This document shows positions 35,918 through 44,057 of a DNA stretch of 49,445 nucleotides, piece after piece (position 1 is the stretch's first letter; each line of letters begins with the position of its first letter). Source of the stretch: Streptantibioticus ferralitis (lineage in GTDB: Bacteria > Actinomycetota > Actinomycetes > Streptomycetales > Streptomycetaceae); contig NZ_JARHTQ010000044.1 in NCBI RefSeq assembly GCF_029223525.1, forward strand, positions 1 to 49,445, in the 5' to 3' direction. A program made the position numbers and the translations under genes. Under the pieces are notes generated by a model. It was not told where the DNA came from. It did no database searches and saw nothing but the letters and a program-made list of their open reading frames with translations.

Positions 35918-36734
35918 ACTCCGTTCCACCGACGCGGCCCAGCTCAACCTGCAGGCAGACTGCGCGCGTTGCTTCGGTCTGTGCTGTGTCGCGCTGCCCT
36001 TCGCCGCCTCAGCGGATTTCGCGGTCGACAAGGACGCCGGTCAGCCGTGTACGAACCTGCGGGCGGACTTCCGCTGCGGCATCCACACCCGCCTGCGTGA
36101 GCAGGGCTTTTCCGGCTGCACCGTCTTCGACTGCTTCGGCGCGGGGCAGAAGGTCTCGCAGACGACCTTCGGCGGACAGGACTGGCGGCAGGCCCCGCAC
36201 ACCGCGCGGCAGATGTTCGATGTGTTTCCGGTGATGCGGCAACTCCACGAACTGCTCCGGTACTTGGCCGAAGCGCTGTCGCTGCCGTCGGCTCGCCCGC
36301 TGCACGCCGACCTGCGCCGCGCACTCGACGACACCGACCGCCGCACCCGCGGCAGCGCCGAAGCACTCGCGGAACTGGACGTGGCGGCCCTCCGCCACGA
36401 CGTCAACGCACTACTGCTGCGTACCAGCGAACTGGTACGGGCAGGTGTCCCGGGCCGCAGGAAGAACCACCACGGAGCGGACCTGATGGGGGCCAAGCTC
36501 AAGGGCGCCAACCTTCGAGGCGCCAACCTCCGCGGGGCCTACCTCATCGCGGCCGACCTCAGCGGCGCCGATCTGAGAAACGCTGACCTGATCGGCGCGG
36601 ACTTCCGGGACGCCGACCTGAGCGGCGCCGACCTCACCGGAAGCATCTTCCTCACCCAGTCCCAGCTCAACGCGGCCAGGGGCGATGCCGCCACCAAGCT
36701 GCCCCCGGCGCTCACCCGCCCCGCGCACTGGTAG
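35901..36734 (+). CDS. YkgJ-type cysteine cluster protein with C-terminal pentapeptide repeats
   Basis: A 277-residue protein (TTG 35901; the in-frame GTG 35850 would add 17 residues). The N-terminal part holds a YkgJ-like metal cluster: [15 protein letters not shown] (C-x2-C-x3-C-C), [20 protein letters not shown] with further cysteines, and FGAGQKVSQ. The region 100-190 is helical. The last ~75 residues are pentapeptide repeats ([20 protein letters not shown] and [20 protein letters not shown]), forming a right-handed beta helix. It probably binds zinc or iron and a partner. Its function is unknown. Confidence 0.8.
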   Translation: MTQQRELRSTDAAQLNLQADCARCFGLCCVALPFAASADFAVDKDAGQPCTNLRADFRCGIHTRLREQGFSGCTVFDCFGAGQKVSQTTFGGQDWRQAPHTARQMFDVFPVMRQLHELLRYLAEALSLPSARPLHADLRRALDDTDRRTRGSAEALAELDVAALRHDVNALLLRTSELVRAGVPGRRKNHHGADLMGAKLKGANLRGANLRGAYLIAADLSGADLRNADLIGADFRDADLSGADLTGSIFLTQSQLNAARGDAATKLPPALTRPAHW

Positions 36735-36804
36735 CCGCGCCCACCGGGCGCACGGCGTCCAGGTCATCGACGGCGAGAGCCGGACGCACCGCTCCCGCTC
36801 GCCG

Positions 36805-37701
36805 TCAGTGCGGCGCCGATGGACGGGGGCGGTGCGGGGCGGCCGGTTCGCTGGTCCAACTGGCGAGCAGGCTCAGGGCCTGCTCGGAGGGGCTGCCGGG
36901 TTCGGCGGTGTAGATGCCGAGGACTTGCTCGGGGTCGCCGGTGACGGCCAGGGCCTCGTAGTCGAGGATGAGGTCGCCGACCAGCGGGTGGTGGAAGTGC
37001 TTGGTGCCGTAGGTACGGCGCTTGACGTCGTGGTCGGCCCACCAGGTGCGGAAGTCGGGGTCCCGTAGGGAGAGTTCACCGACGAGTTCGGCGAGCTGGG
37101 GGTCGTGGGGGTGCTGGCCGGCGTACAGGTGCAGGGCGGCGACGGCGGTGCGGGCGATGCCTTCCCAGTCGTCGTAGAGGGTGCGGGCGGCCTCGTCGAG
37201 GAAGACGAAACGGGCCATGTTCCGCTCGCGCCGGGGCAGGGCGTCGAAGTCGGTGTAGAGGGCGCGGGCCAGCCGGTTGGTGGCGAGGACATCGGTGCGG
37301 CGGCCGACGACCAGCGCCGGGACGTCGTTCATGGTCTCCAGGATCCGGTACAGGGCGGGGCGTACCCGTTGGGGCGGCATAGGGCGGGGCCGGGTTCGGG
37401 CGGGCCTGGCCAGGGCGAACAGGTGACTGCGTTCGTCGCCGGTCAGCCGCAGCGCGCGAGCGATGGCGTCGAGCACGGCCTCGGAGACGTTGATGTCACG
37501 GCCGCGCTCCAGCCGTATGTAGTAGTCGACGCTGACCCCGGCGAGCTGGGCTACCTCCTCGCGGCGCAGCCCCGGTACCCGGCGGGTGGTCGGCAGGGGC
37601 GTCAGACCGGCCTGCTCAGGGGAGGTCTTGGCGCGGCGGGTACGGAGGAACGCTCCGATTTCGGTCGTCCGATCGCTTGCCGCGGACCGGTGGGCATCCA
37701 T
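36805..37701 (-). CDS. XRE-family regulator with MmyB-like domain
   Basis: A 298-residue protein from ATG 37701 with GGAGG upstream. The HTH covers residues 10-85 (IGAFLRTRRAKTSPEQ, VPGLRREEVAQLAGVSVDYY, IRLERGRDINVSEAVLDAIA). The C-terminal 170 residues are the MmyB-like ligand-binding PAS-type domain (VLATNRLARALYTDFDALPR, FVFLDEAARTLYDDWEG, GTKHFHHPLVGDLILDYEAL). Such regulators often control a divergent reductase gene, and here the divergent gene is an SDR. A palindrome at 37786-37801 is the candidate operator. Confidence 0.92.
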   Translation of the reverse strand: MDAHRSAASDRTTEIGAFLRTRRAKTSPEQAGLTPLPTTRRVPGLRREEVAQLAGVSVDYYIRLERGRDINVSEAVLDAIARALRLTGDERSHLFALARPARTRPRPMPPQRVRPALYRILETMNDVPALVVGRRTDVLATNRLARALYTDFDALPRRERNMARFVFLDEAARTLYDDWEGIARTAVAALHLYAGQHPHDPQLAELVGELSLRDPDFRTWWADHDVKRRTYGTKHFHHPLVGDLILDYEALAVTGDPEQVLGIYTAEPGSPSEQALSLLASWTSEPAAPHRPRPSAPH

Positions 37702-37785
37702 GCCCTCCACGCTACGACGCTCACCGCGTCGGTACGGGCGGTAAAGGGGTACTGCCGGACCCCCGGCTGGACCATGCCCCTTCCA

Positions 37786-37801
37786 CCGCTGTGACCAGCG
37801 G
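37786..37801. promoter_or_regulatory. candidate operator for the MmyB-like regulator
   Basis: CCGCTG-TGAC-CAGCGG is a perfect inverted repeat in the 176-bp divergent region between the XRE/MmyB gene and the SDR gene. Position suggests a shared operator. Confidence 0.45.
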
Positions 37802-37877
37802 TTTCGGCTGCTTGTCTGGAAGGCGGACACGATCCGTTCCGCCGTTGGGCGGCGGGGCACGCAGAAAGGTTGATCCC

Positions 37878-38843
37878 ATGACCGAGCACGGACGCATCAC
37901 CACCCCGTTCGACGCGCAGACCACCGCAGCGGAGGTCGTGGCAGGCGTCGACCTGACCGGCCGCCGAGCGATCGTCACCGGCGGCTCCTCGGGCATCGGT
38001 GTGCAGACCGCACGCGCCCTGGCCGCCGCCGGGGCCGAGGTGACGCTCGCCGTCCGCGACACCGACGCAGGTGCGAGAACGGCCGCCGACATCACCGCCA
38101 CCACGGGCAACGACCAGGTCCTGGTCGCCCCGCTCGACCTGTCCGACCAGGCGTCGGTCGCCGCTTTCGTGACCGGATGGCAGGGCCCGCTGCACATCCT
38201 GGTCGCCAACGCCGGTGTCATGGCCTCCCCCGAGACACGCACCGCGGAAGGGTGGGAGCTGCAGTTCGCCACCAACCACCTCGGCCACTTCGCGCTCACC
38301 ACCGGTCTGCACCAGGCCCTCAAGGCGGCCGGTGCCGCCCGGGTCGTCGTCGTCAGCTCGGTCGGCCACATCAACGGCGAGGTCCGCTTCGACGACATCC
38401 ACTTCGATCGCCACCCCTACGACGCCTGGGCCGCCTACAGCCAGTCCAAGACGGCCAACATCCTGTTCGCGGTCGAGGCCGCCAAGCGCTGGGCCGACGA
38501 CGGCATCTGCGTCAACGCCCTCAACCCCGGCCGGATCGCCAGCACCAACCTCGCCCGGCACATCGGCGTGCCCACCAACGCCCCGGCCTCCTTCGAGCCC
38601 GGCCAGAGCGCCGGCGTGTCAGAGAAGACCATTGAGCAGGGCGCCGCAACATCCGTGCTGCTCGCGGCCTCGCCGCTGGTCGACGGCGTCACCGGCCGAT
38701 ACTTCGAGGACTGCGACGAGGCCGCCCCGCACCAGCCGGGCATCCGCCGCGGCGTGGCCGACCACGCCCTGGACGAGCAGAAGGCGGCACGCCTGTGGCA
38801 GGTCTCCCTCGACACGCTCACCGCGGCCAAGACCACCGCCTGA
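37878..38843 (+). CDS. short-chain dehydrogenase/reductase
   Basis: A 321-residue protein from ATG 37878 with GAAAGG upstream. The Rossmann motif is RRAIVTGGSSGIGVQTARAL (residues 29-48), the NAG motif is LVANAGVMASPE, the catalytic Ser is in VVVSSVGHING and the Y-x3-K is AAYSQSKTANILFA. The length and the NHLGHFALT sequence suit the retinol-dehydrogenase/WW-oxidoreductase-like extended SDR group. It is the likely target of the divergent MmyB-like regulator. The substrate is unknown. Confidence 0.92.
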   Translation: MTEHGRITTPFDAQTTAAEVVAGVDLTGRRAIVTGGSSGIGVQTARALAAAGAEVTLAVRDTDAGARTAADITATTGNDQVLVAPLDLSDQASVAAFVTGWQGPLHILVANAGVMASPETRTAEGWELQFATNHLGHFALTTGLHQALKAAGAARVVVVSSVGHINGEVRFDDIHFDRHPYDAWAAYSQSKTANILFAVEAAKRWADDGICVNALNPGRIASTNLARHIGVPTNAPASFEPGQSAGVSEKTIEQGAATSVLLAASPLVDGVTGRYFEDCDEAAPHQPGIRRGVADHALDEQKAARLWQVSLDTLTAAKTTA

Positions 38844-38879
38844 CCGCACCATGCCGACGTCGACAAGGCCTTTCCCTCC

Positions 38880-38962
38880 TCACTCAGGCGGTGTCGGGAG
38901 TCACTCAGGGGGTGTCGGGAGTCACTCAGCGGTCTCGGGAGTCACTCAGGGGGTGTCGGGAG
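38880..38962. repeat. 21-bp tandem repeat, four units, seeded at a stop codon
   Basis: Units of 21, 21, 20 and 21 bases with the word TCACTCAGGGGGTGTCGGGAG. The last unit (38942) carries the final codons and the TGA of the NUDIX gene on the minus strand; the other three lie beyond it and repeat the TGA. It lies between the convergent SDR and NUDIX genes. Confidence 0.92.
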
Positions 38963-39418
38963 GAGCTTCACACCGTCATGCGCCCGCACCGCGGGCGGCG
39001 ACGCCGCGTCAAGCGCGTCCAGGACCCGGATCGCGTAGGCCTCATCGGCGAGTTGGGCCACCTCCTCGCGGGTGGCCCAGCGCAGTGCGCGAGTCTCCTC
39101 GCCGATGGTGGGGCTGCCGTCGATCGCCTCGCAACGGAAGACCAGCGAGACGACCAGGCCCGTCATGTTCTTGTAGACGCCGGTGAGGGCCGCGGGGAGC
39201 GCGATCTTGATACCGGTCTCCTCCCACACCTCGCGCCGGAGGCCGTCCGGGACCGTCTCCCCCGCCTCCAGAACACCGCCCGGCGGCTCCCAATGCCCGT
39301 TGTCCCGCCGCTGGACCAGCAGGGCCCGGCCCCGATCATCGACGATGACTCCGGCAACGCTCACGGAGTGCGGACGCTGGATGCTCACGGTGCCCGGGCT
39401 CCTACCCGCCATTGTCAT
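38942..39418 (-). CDS. NUDIX hydrolase
   Basis: A 158-residue protein from ATG 39418 (39412 also possible). The NUDIX box is complete: GGVLEAGETVPDGLRREVWE followed by ETGI (G-x5-E-x7-R-E-x2-E-E). The fold begins SVSVAGVIVDDRGRALLVQR, with NGHWEPPGG preceding the box. It hydrolyses a nucleoside-diphosphate-linked compound, with substrate unknown. The last residues (LPTPPE) are encoded by the 21-bp repeat unit. The region upstream to 39507 has no gene. Confidence 0.9.
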   Translation of the reverse strand: MTMAGRSPGTVSIQRPHSVSVAGVIVDDRGRALLVQRRDNGHWEPPGGVLEAGETVPDGLRREVWEETGIKIALPAALTGVYKNMTGLVVSLVFRCEAIDGSPTIGEETRALRWATREEVAQLADEAYAIRVLDALDAASPPAVRAHDGVKLLPTPPE

Positions 39419-39506
39419 ACCCCCCGCGTACCGTGCTTCCTGTCCCCGCTGCTGGCTGCTCGGGGTAGCCCCGCCGGTTCTCCGGCGGGGCAACATTCTC
39501 ACCGGC

Positions 39507-39893
39507 CTACGCCGCCCAGGCACCGCGCCGGGCCGCCACCGCGTCCGTATGGGCCTGGGTCGTCAGCTCGTCCTCACCGATCCCCAACTCGGCGGGCACA
39601 GCGCGCAGATCGCCCGGCGCCGCCTGCAACTCCCCGTCCGGAACCAGCGTCTCGACCTCGATGCGCGTCCCGTCGATCTCCGTAACCCACACCCCAGTAG
39701 CCAGCATCCGACGACCGGCCGCCTCGAACTCGTAGCTGCGGCAACGCTTCTCGAACTCGATGGCCGGAACGTAGCCGGGACCGCGGAGCATCGCGTGACC
39801 GCGCCCGGATCCTCCACCGCGGTCTCGTGCTCGGGCTTCGACCCCGACGCCTGGTCCACCCGGGCTTCCTTGTAGGTGAGGACCGCCCGCGTC
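39507..39893 (-). pseudogene. truncated, frameshifted CYTH-domain protein
   Basis: Reading the minus strand, one frame gives VLTYKEARVDQASGSKPEHE and then TAVEDPGAV, and the next frame continues HAMLRGPGYVPAIEFEKRC, then GRRMLATGVWVTEIDGTRIE and GELQAAPGDLRAVPAELGIG to a stop at 39507. These are consecutive parts of a CYTH (CyaB-type class IV adenylate cyclase/thiamine triphosphatase) domain. They join if one C is restored in GCGGTCACGCG near 39797. The N-terminal half of the domain is missing, and upstream lies unrelated DNA and the OsmC promoter. So it is a pseudogene with both a deletion and a frameshift. Confidence 0.8.
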
Positions 39894-40102
39894 GCATCCG
39901 GACCGCACCCCGTCCGCACCTTCGATCGGGCGGGGACAGGCGGCTGGCGCCGTCGCGCACCCGGACCGCGGCGCCACCCGGACGGCAGCCTGTCGGCTGG
40001 TCGTGCGGTACGGCGCGTCGCAAGCCCGGGCCGACCGTCGTGGGGCGGACGATCGGGGAGACGCCGTCCGTCCACAGGATCCGTACACAGGAGGCATTCA
40101 TC

Positions 40103-40537
40103 GTGGCCACCACGCGCATCGCGCACACCGAGTGGGAAGGCGAACTGCTCAAGGGCTTCGGGGAGGTCACGTTCGACTCCTCGGGCGTCGGCCACTTCCC
40201 AGTGACCTGGGCTTCTCGCGCCGAGGACCCCAACGGGAAGACCAGCCCCGAGGAACTGATCGCCGCCGCCCACTCCAGCTGCTTCTCGATGGCTCTGGCG
40301 AACATTCTCACCAGGGCCGGGACTCCGCCGACGCAGCTCACGACGAAGGCCGCGGTCACCTTCGAGCCGGGCCCCGGCATCACCGGAATCCATCTCACGG
40401 TAGAGGGCCAGGTGCTCGGTATCGACGAGGCCGCATTCAAGGCGGCGGCCGAGGACGCGAAGGCCAACTGCCCGGTGAGCAAGGCCCTCGCGGGCACGCC
40501 GATCTCGCTCACCTCCGCCCTCTCCGCCCTGTCCTGA
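40103..40537 (+). CDS. OsmC/Ohr-family peroxiredoxin
   Basis: A 144-residue protein from GTG 40103 with ACAGGAGG upstream. Both redox cysteines are present: AAHSSCFSMALANIL (about residue 58) and KANCPVSKALAG (about residue 124), with the conserved Arg or Glu at SPEELIAAA. OsmC-type proteins reduce organic hydroperoxides using thiol donors. The start matches the family (VATTRIAHTEWEGELLKGFG). It follows the truncated CYTH remnant on the opposite strand and is transcribed alone. Confidence 0.92.
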   Translation: MATTRIAHTEWEGELLKGFGEVTFDSSGVGHFPVTWASRAEDPNGKTSPEELIAAAHSSCFSMALANILTRAGTPPTQLTTKAAVTFEPGPGITGIHLTVEGQVLGIDEAAFKAAAEDAKANCPVSKALAGTPISLTSALSALS

Positions 40538-40659
40538 CACCGCGCACGCGGCACCGCGCCCCCTCCGCACTTCGGCCTGAGGGGGCGTTCGCGCGACCGG
40601 GGTGCTGGTCGTTCGCCGTCCCTGGACAGATGTACGGGTCTGGTCCATGCTCGTCGTCC

Positions 40660-41472
40660 ATGACCGCCCCCCATCATGAGCCTTCGGTGCGATCAAGGCT
40701 GTCCAAAGCCATCGGCGCCGTAGCGGAGGACATCGCCGAGTTGCTCCGGTCGTGTACAGACGCCGCGGTGCCCATTCCCGGCGCCGAGTGGACCGTCGCG
40801 GAGTCCGCGGCACATCTCGTCCTGGCGAACGAGCTGATGGCGGCTCTCGCCGCGGGACGCGAGCAGACCTACGGCGATGGCACCCCGCAGGGCCTCGCGG
40901 CGGCCAACGCCGCTTCGCTGGCCGACTTCACCGAACGCGACCCGGCCGTCCTGGCGGCCGGGATCGTCCAGCACGCGCAGGCGTTCACCGAGGCGGCAGA
41001 CCTGCGGTCAGCGGACGAACCGACGGTGACCCCGCTCGGGCCCATGGACCTGGGAACCCTGGGCTCCTACCTGCTGACCCACATGCTCGGCCACGGCTAC
41101 GACATCGCCACGGCCCTGGGGCGACCGCACATGATCGACCGCGACCGGGTCGATCTGGCGCTGCCGTTCCTGATCACGGCGATGCCCTGGGTCAGCGACG
41201 CGCGTGCCGCCGCCGGGCACAGCGCCTGTTACGAGCTGCGGGTGCGCGGCCTGTCCCGATTCGCGGTGACGTTCACCGACGGCGCCGCGGTCGTGAGCGT
41301 CGAGCCCCCGCGCCGCCCCGACTGCACGATCGCGTCCGAGCCGGTCACGTTCTTCCTGCTCGCCCTCGGCAGGCGCAGCGCCACGGGTGCCATCGCCCGC
41401 GGCAAGATCCTCGCCTGGGGGCGCAAGCCCTGGCTGGCCCCTCGCTTCCCCACGCTGTTCAGGGCGCCGTAG
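40660..41472 (+). CDS. maleylpyruvate isomerase N-terminal domain protein
   Basis: A 270-residue protein from ATG 40660. It has a DinB-like four-helix N-terminal domain (IPGAEWTVAESAAHLVLANE, THMLGHGYDIATALGRP) with the metal-binding His residues, and a C-terminal region resembling an SCP2-type domain (GRRSATGAIARGKILAWGRK). In the characterised family the N-terminal domain uses mycothiol. It is probably a mycothiol-dependent enzyme or transferase. No strong ribosome site is seen; an alternative start lies further upstream in the same frame. Confidence 0.8.
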   Translation: MTAPHHEPSVRSRLSKAIGAVAEDIAELLRSCTDAAVPIPGAEWTVAESAAHLVLANELMAALAAGREQTYGDGTPQGLAAANAASLADFTERDPAVLAAGIVQHAQAFTEAADLRSADEPTVTPLGPMDLGTLGSYLLTHMLGHGYDIATALGRPHMIDRDRVDLALPFLITAMPWVSDARAAAGHSACYELRVRGLSRFAVTFTDGAAVVSVEPPRRPDCTIASEPVTFFLLALGRRSATGAIARGKILAWGRKPWLAPRFPTLFRAP

Positions 41473-41842
41473 CGAAAGGCCCCGAGGCTTCCGCGCTTCG
41501 GGGCTTCGCCTCTGGTGGGCACGGACAGAACGGATCCGGCACACCAGCCGACAGCGCTGGCGCCAGCGCAGGGCTGTCGGCGCACGTCGAGAGTGCGACG
41601 GGCACATCCCGACTGCAGCCCGTACAGACGCGGCGACGCTGAACCCAGCCAGTGGCCTCGGCGTACGCCTCGCAGCGGGGGATACCGTGATGCTCGACGG
41701 CTGTGACGAGCTCGACCGGAATCGAACCCAGCCCGAAGCTGAGCATCCTGTCGTGCGGCACGCCGCGTTCCGTGCAATCCGAGTCGTCCGGCCTGCCAAA
41801 TTTGGGTGGACGAAAGGTGTTTGGCTTGGTCACGGCCGTCAT
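41459..41842 (-). CDS. possible cysteine-rich hypothetical protein, uncertain
   Basis: A 127-codon ORF from ATG 41842 with mostly coding-like third positions. It contains VCTGCSRDV and PFCPCPPE, two C-x-x-C-like pairs. Its 3' end runs through the terminator of the convergent gene at 41472 and overlaps that gene by 14 bases, which argues against it. I do not recognise a family. Confidence 0.35.
   Translation of the reverse strand: MTAVTKPNTFRPPKFGRPDDSDCTERGVPHDRMLSFGLGSIPVELVTAVEHHGIPRCEAYAEATGWVQRRRVCTGCSRDVPVALSTCADSPALAPALSAGVPDPFCPCPPEAKPRSAEASGPFATAP
41479..41504 (+). terminator. hairpin terminator of the isomerase-like gene
   Basis: GCCCCGAGG pairs with CTTCGGGGC around eight bases, seven bases after the stop, followed by TTCGCC. 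Confidence 0.7.
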
Positions 41843-41973
41843 CTTCGGGTCGCAGTCCTGCGCCGGGCCAATCCGAGGCCGCCGCTGGACTGGGATCATC
41901 CACGCCGCTGTGCTTGGAGCGGAGGGAGCCGGGCCAAACTCTCCCGGATCGCGCCACTGAGCTACAGGGCGGG

Positions 41974-42735
41974 TCAGCGCGTTTCTTCGACCAGCGCGCG
42001 GAATCCCGTGAGCAGCGCGTTGAGACCGACTTCGAACTCGTCGTCACTGCCGACGTCGGCGAGTTCGTCGGCATGCCGGACGAGCAGCGGAAGCGCTGAG
42101 CCGTCCCGTGAGCCGAACAGCAGGCGGCGGTGACGGCGCTCGTCGGCTTCCGACGCGTCCAACCTTTGGTTGAACTGCACCGAGCCGACGATGAACGTGG
42201 CGAGCGAGGACGCGGCGGCGTACGCGTGGCGGGGGCTCAACCCGGCGCGGATGAACAGTTCAAGGGCGTACTCCTGCCCGGCCAGCGAGTTGGGCCCGAG
42301 TCGTTCGGTCCCGCTCAGGAGCGAGGCCAGGCCGGGGTGCCGCCGCAGGTGCGCACGGAACAGGCGTGCGGACCACGCCGCCTTGCCCGTCCAGTCCAGG
42401 GTGTCGGGCGGGGGTGCGCTCGCCACGTCCAACGCCCGGTCGGCGAGCAGGGTGACGAGTTCCTCCCGGTCGCGTACGTGGTGGTAGAGCGACGATGGCT
42501 TGCAGCAGAGCACTTGGGCGACGCTGCGCATCGTCAGCGCAGCCGCTCCCTGGGCATCGAGAAGCGCCATGGCCGCGTCGAGGATGGCCTCGAGCGTCAA
42601 GGATCTGCGTCGCCGGTGCTGAGCAGGCTCCTTTTCGCGCGCCAGCCACCATGCCGCCGTTCCCGGCCTCGGCTCGGTCGGCGCTTCTTCCAGCGGGGCC
42701 GTTCCCGCTGCTGCGGTCGTCGTCGGTTCGTGCAC
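41974..42735 (-). CDS. TetR/AcrR-family repressor
   Basis: A 253-residue protein from GTG 42735. The HTH lies at residues 45-90 (LTLEAILDAAMALLDAQGAA, LTMRSVAQVLCCKPSSLYHH, VRDREELV). The C-terminal domain (GKAAWSARLFRAHLRRHPGL, YAAASSLATFIVGSVQFNQR) is the TetR_C type found in tetracycline-repressor-like actinobacterial proteins. A basic and Glu/Pro-rich N-terminal tail of about 40 residues precedes the HTH. It is divergent from the alcohol dehydrogenase, with a strong inverted repeat between, so it likely represses that gene and itself. Confidence 0.92.
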   Translation of the reverse strand: MHEPTTTAAAGTAPLEEAPTEPRPGTAAWWLAREKEPAQHRRRRSLTLEAILDAAMALLDAQGAAALTMRSVAQVLCCKPSSLYHHVRDREELVTLLADRALDVASAPPPDTLDWTGKAAWSARLFRAHLRRHPGLASLLSGTERLGPNSLAGQEYALELFIRAGLSPRHAYAAASSLATFIVGSVQFNQRLDASEADERRHRRLLFGSRDGSALPLLVRHADELADVGSDDEFEVGLNALLTGFRALVEETR

Positions 42736-42763
42736 CCGGCCAAGGCTAGTGTCCGGCGGTGCC

Positions 42764-42794
42764 GTTATCCTTAAACGAACGTTGTTCGGATAAC
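42764..42794. promoter_or_regulatory. TetR-type operator
   Basis: Two nested perfect inverted repeats: GTTATCC (42764) with GGATAAC (42788), and CGAAC (42776) with GTTCG (42784) around GTT. It sits 29 bases from the TetR start and 35 bases from the dehydrogenase ATG, as expected for a shared operator. Confidence 0.75.
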
Positions 42795-42828
42795 ATCCGG
42801 ACGCCTTAAGCCTTGAGGGGAGCAGGAC

Positions 42829-43761
42829 ATGCGCGCTGTAGTGAACACCGCCGAGGGAATCCGCGTCATCAACGCCGACGAGCCGGATGGAGTAGGGGCA
42901 CGGCTGTCGGTCGCGTCAGCGGGGATCTGCGGTACCGACGTCAACTTCGTCGCCGCGGGCATCACCGGATTCGTCTACGGCCACGAATTCGCAGGCGTCG
43001 ACGAAAGCGGCGCGGCCTACTTCGTCGAACCGAACATCTACGGAGGGCAGTGCGAGGAGTGCAAGGCCGGTGACACTCAACGTTGCACCGAAGCGGGTCA
43101 CGCCTACCTGGGGATGTTCGCCGACGGAGGCATGGTCGAGACGATCATCGTCCCGGAGTTCACCCTGCTGGAGCTGCCTGAACACCTGGACGTCAGGGAT
43201 GCCTGCCTGGTCGAGCCGGGCTCGATCGCCTGGCATGCGCTGCGCCGGGCGCAGGTACGCCCCGGGGAACGCCTCCTCGTGGTCGGCGGCGGCTCGATAG
43301 GACTGCTCGCGGCCGCGGCGGCCCGGCACCACGGACTCGACGTCGACCTGGACACTCGGCATGACCACCAGACAGCGGCCGCCGAGCGGCTGGGGGCGGG
43401 TCGGCCGAACGGCTTCTACGACGTGGTACTCGACGCCGCGGGCAGTGAATCCAGCTTGGTCGCCGCCGCGCAGGCGGCGCGGCCGGGGGGCCGGATCGTC
43501 TCCCTCGGCGTGTACATGGACGCCATGCCGATCCCCGGCATCCTGAGCCTCAACAAGGAGCTCACATACATCAACAGCATTTCCTACGGACGGTGGGACG
43601 GAGTACGCGAGGTCGAAGAAGTCGCATCCATGCTGGCCGAGAACCTGGAAATCGCACAGACCATCATCACGCACCGATACCCCATCGCCGACGCCCGCGA
43701 GGCGTTCCGTGTCGCGGCCGACCGAAGCGCTGGCGCGATCAAGGTGGTCATCGAGCCCTGA
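42829..43761 (+). CDS. zinc-type alcohol dehydrogenase (MDR family)
   Basis: A 310-residue medium-chain dehydrogenase/reductase. The catalytic zinc site is GICGTDVNFVAAG and YGHEFAGVDE; the structural zinc loop is shortened (GGQCEECKAGDTQRCTEAGH). The NAD(P) motif is LLVVGGGSIGLLAAAAARHH. It is shorter than most MDR enzymes (about 345 residues), mainly in the N-terminal domain. Substrates are likely alcohols, polyols or threonine-like compounds, judging by similarity to threonine/sorbitol dehydrogenase. ATG 42829 has GGGGAGCAG upstream. It is the probable target of the divergent TetR repressor. Confidence 0.9.
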   Translation: MRAVVNTAEGIRVINADEPDGVGARLSVASAGICGTDVNFVAAGITGFVYGHEFAGVDESGAAYFVEPNIYGGQCEECKAGDTQRCTEAGHAYLGMFADGGMVETIIVPEFTLLELPEHLDVRDACLVEPGSIAWHALRRAQVRPGERLLVVGGGSIGLLAAAAARHHGLDVDLDTRHDHQTAAAERLGAGRPNGFYDVVLDAAGSESSLVAAAQAARPGGRIVSLGVYMDAMPIPGILSLNKELTYINSISYGRWDGVREVEEVASMLAENLEIAQTIITHRYPIADAREAFRVAADRSAGAIKVVIEP

Positions 43762-43888
43762 CCTCTGATGAAAGCCCTCCCCATGGCCCCTCCCCGATCT
43801 CCGGCATGGTCAGGTTGGCAGACAGGCAGCGCAGTACCCGAATCTCACTGTCGCTCAGCGGCTCTGGTGTCCTGAGTCGAGAAAGCCA
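43748..43888 (-). pseudogene. LuxR-type HTH remnant
   Basis: In one frame the minus strand reads RTPEPLSDSEIRVLRCLSAN then LTMPEIG, which matches the start of the HTH in large LuxR/MalT-type regulators (usual form EPLSxSELxVLRxLPTNLSxPEIA). The recognition helix that should follow is absent. There is no intact gene here, so it is a degraded fragment. The rest of 43762-44057 holds nothing else. Confidence 0.6.
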
Positions 43889-44057
43889 CGGCGGAAGAAG
43901 CGCCACAGGCGGGTGGCGGTGGCTCGTTCGCCCCGCCGCGGTGCGCTTCCAGTGGCTGGCTGAGCGGTCGAGATTGAACTGCCGTGACTGCTGGGCTGCG
44001 TATGTCAACTATCGCTATCGTGACGGGTTGGTCGAGTAGTCGCTTCGGGGGGATGCC

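Noticed and set aside
38880-38962. Short-unit array considered as CRISPR
   Set aside because: Units of 21 bases are directly abutting with no spacers. The same holds for the arrays at 21771 and 47505.
41690-41968. tRNA-like words on the minus strand (TAGCTCAGTGG near 41965, GGTTCGATTCC near 41715)
   Set aside because: No matching acceptor stem or anticodon arm can be built, and the two words are about 250 bases apart. At best a relic; not called.
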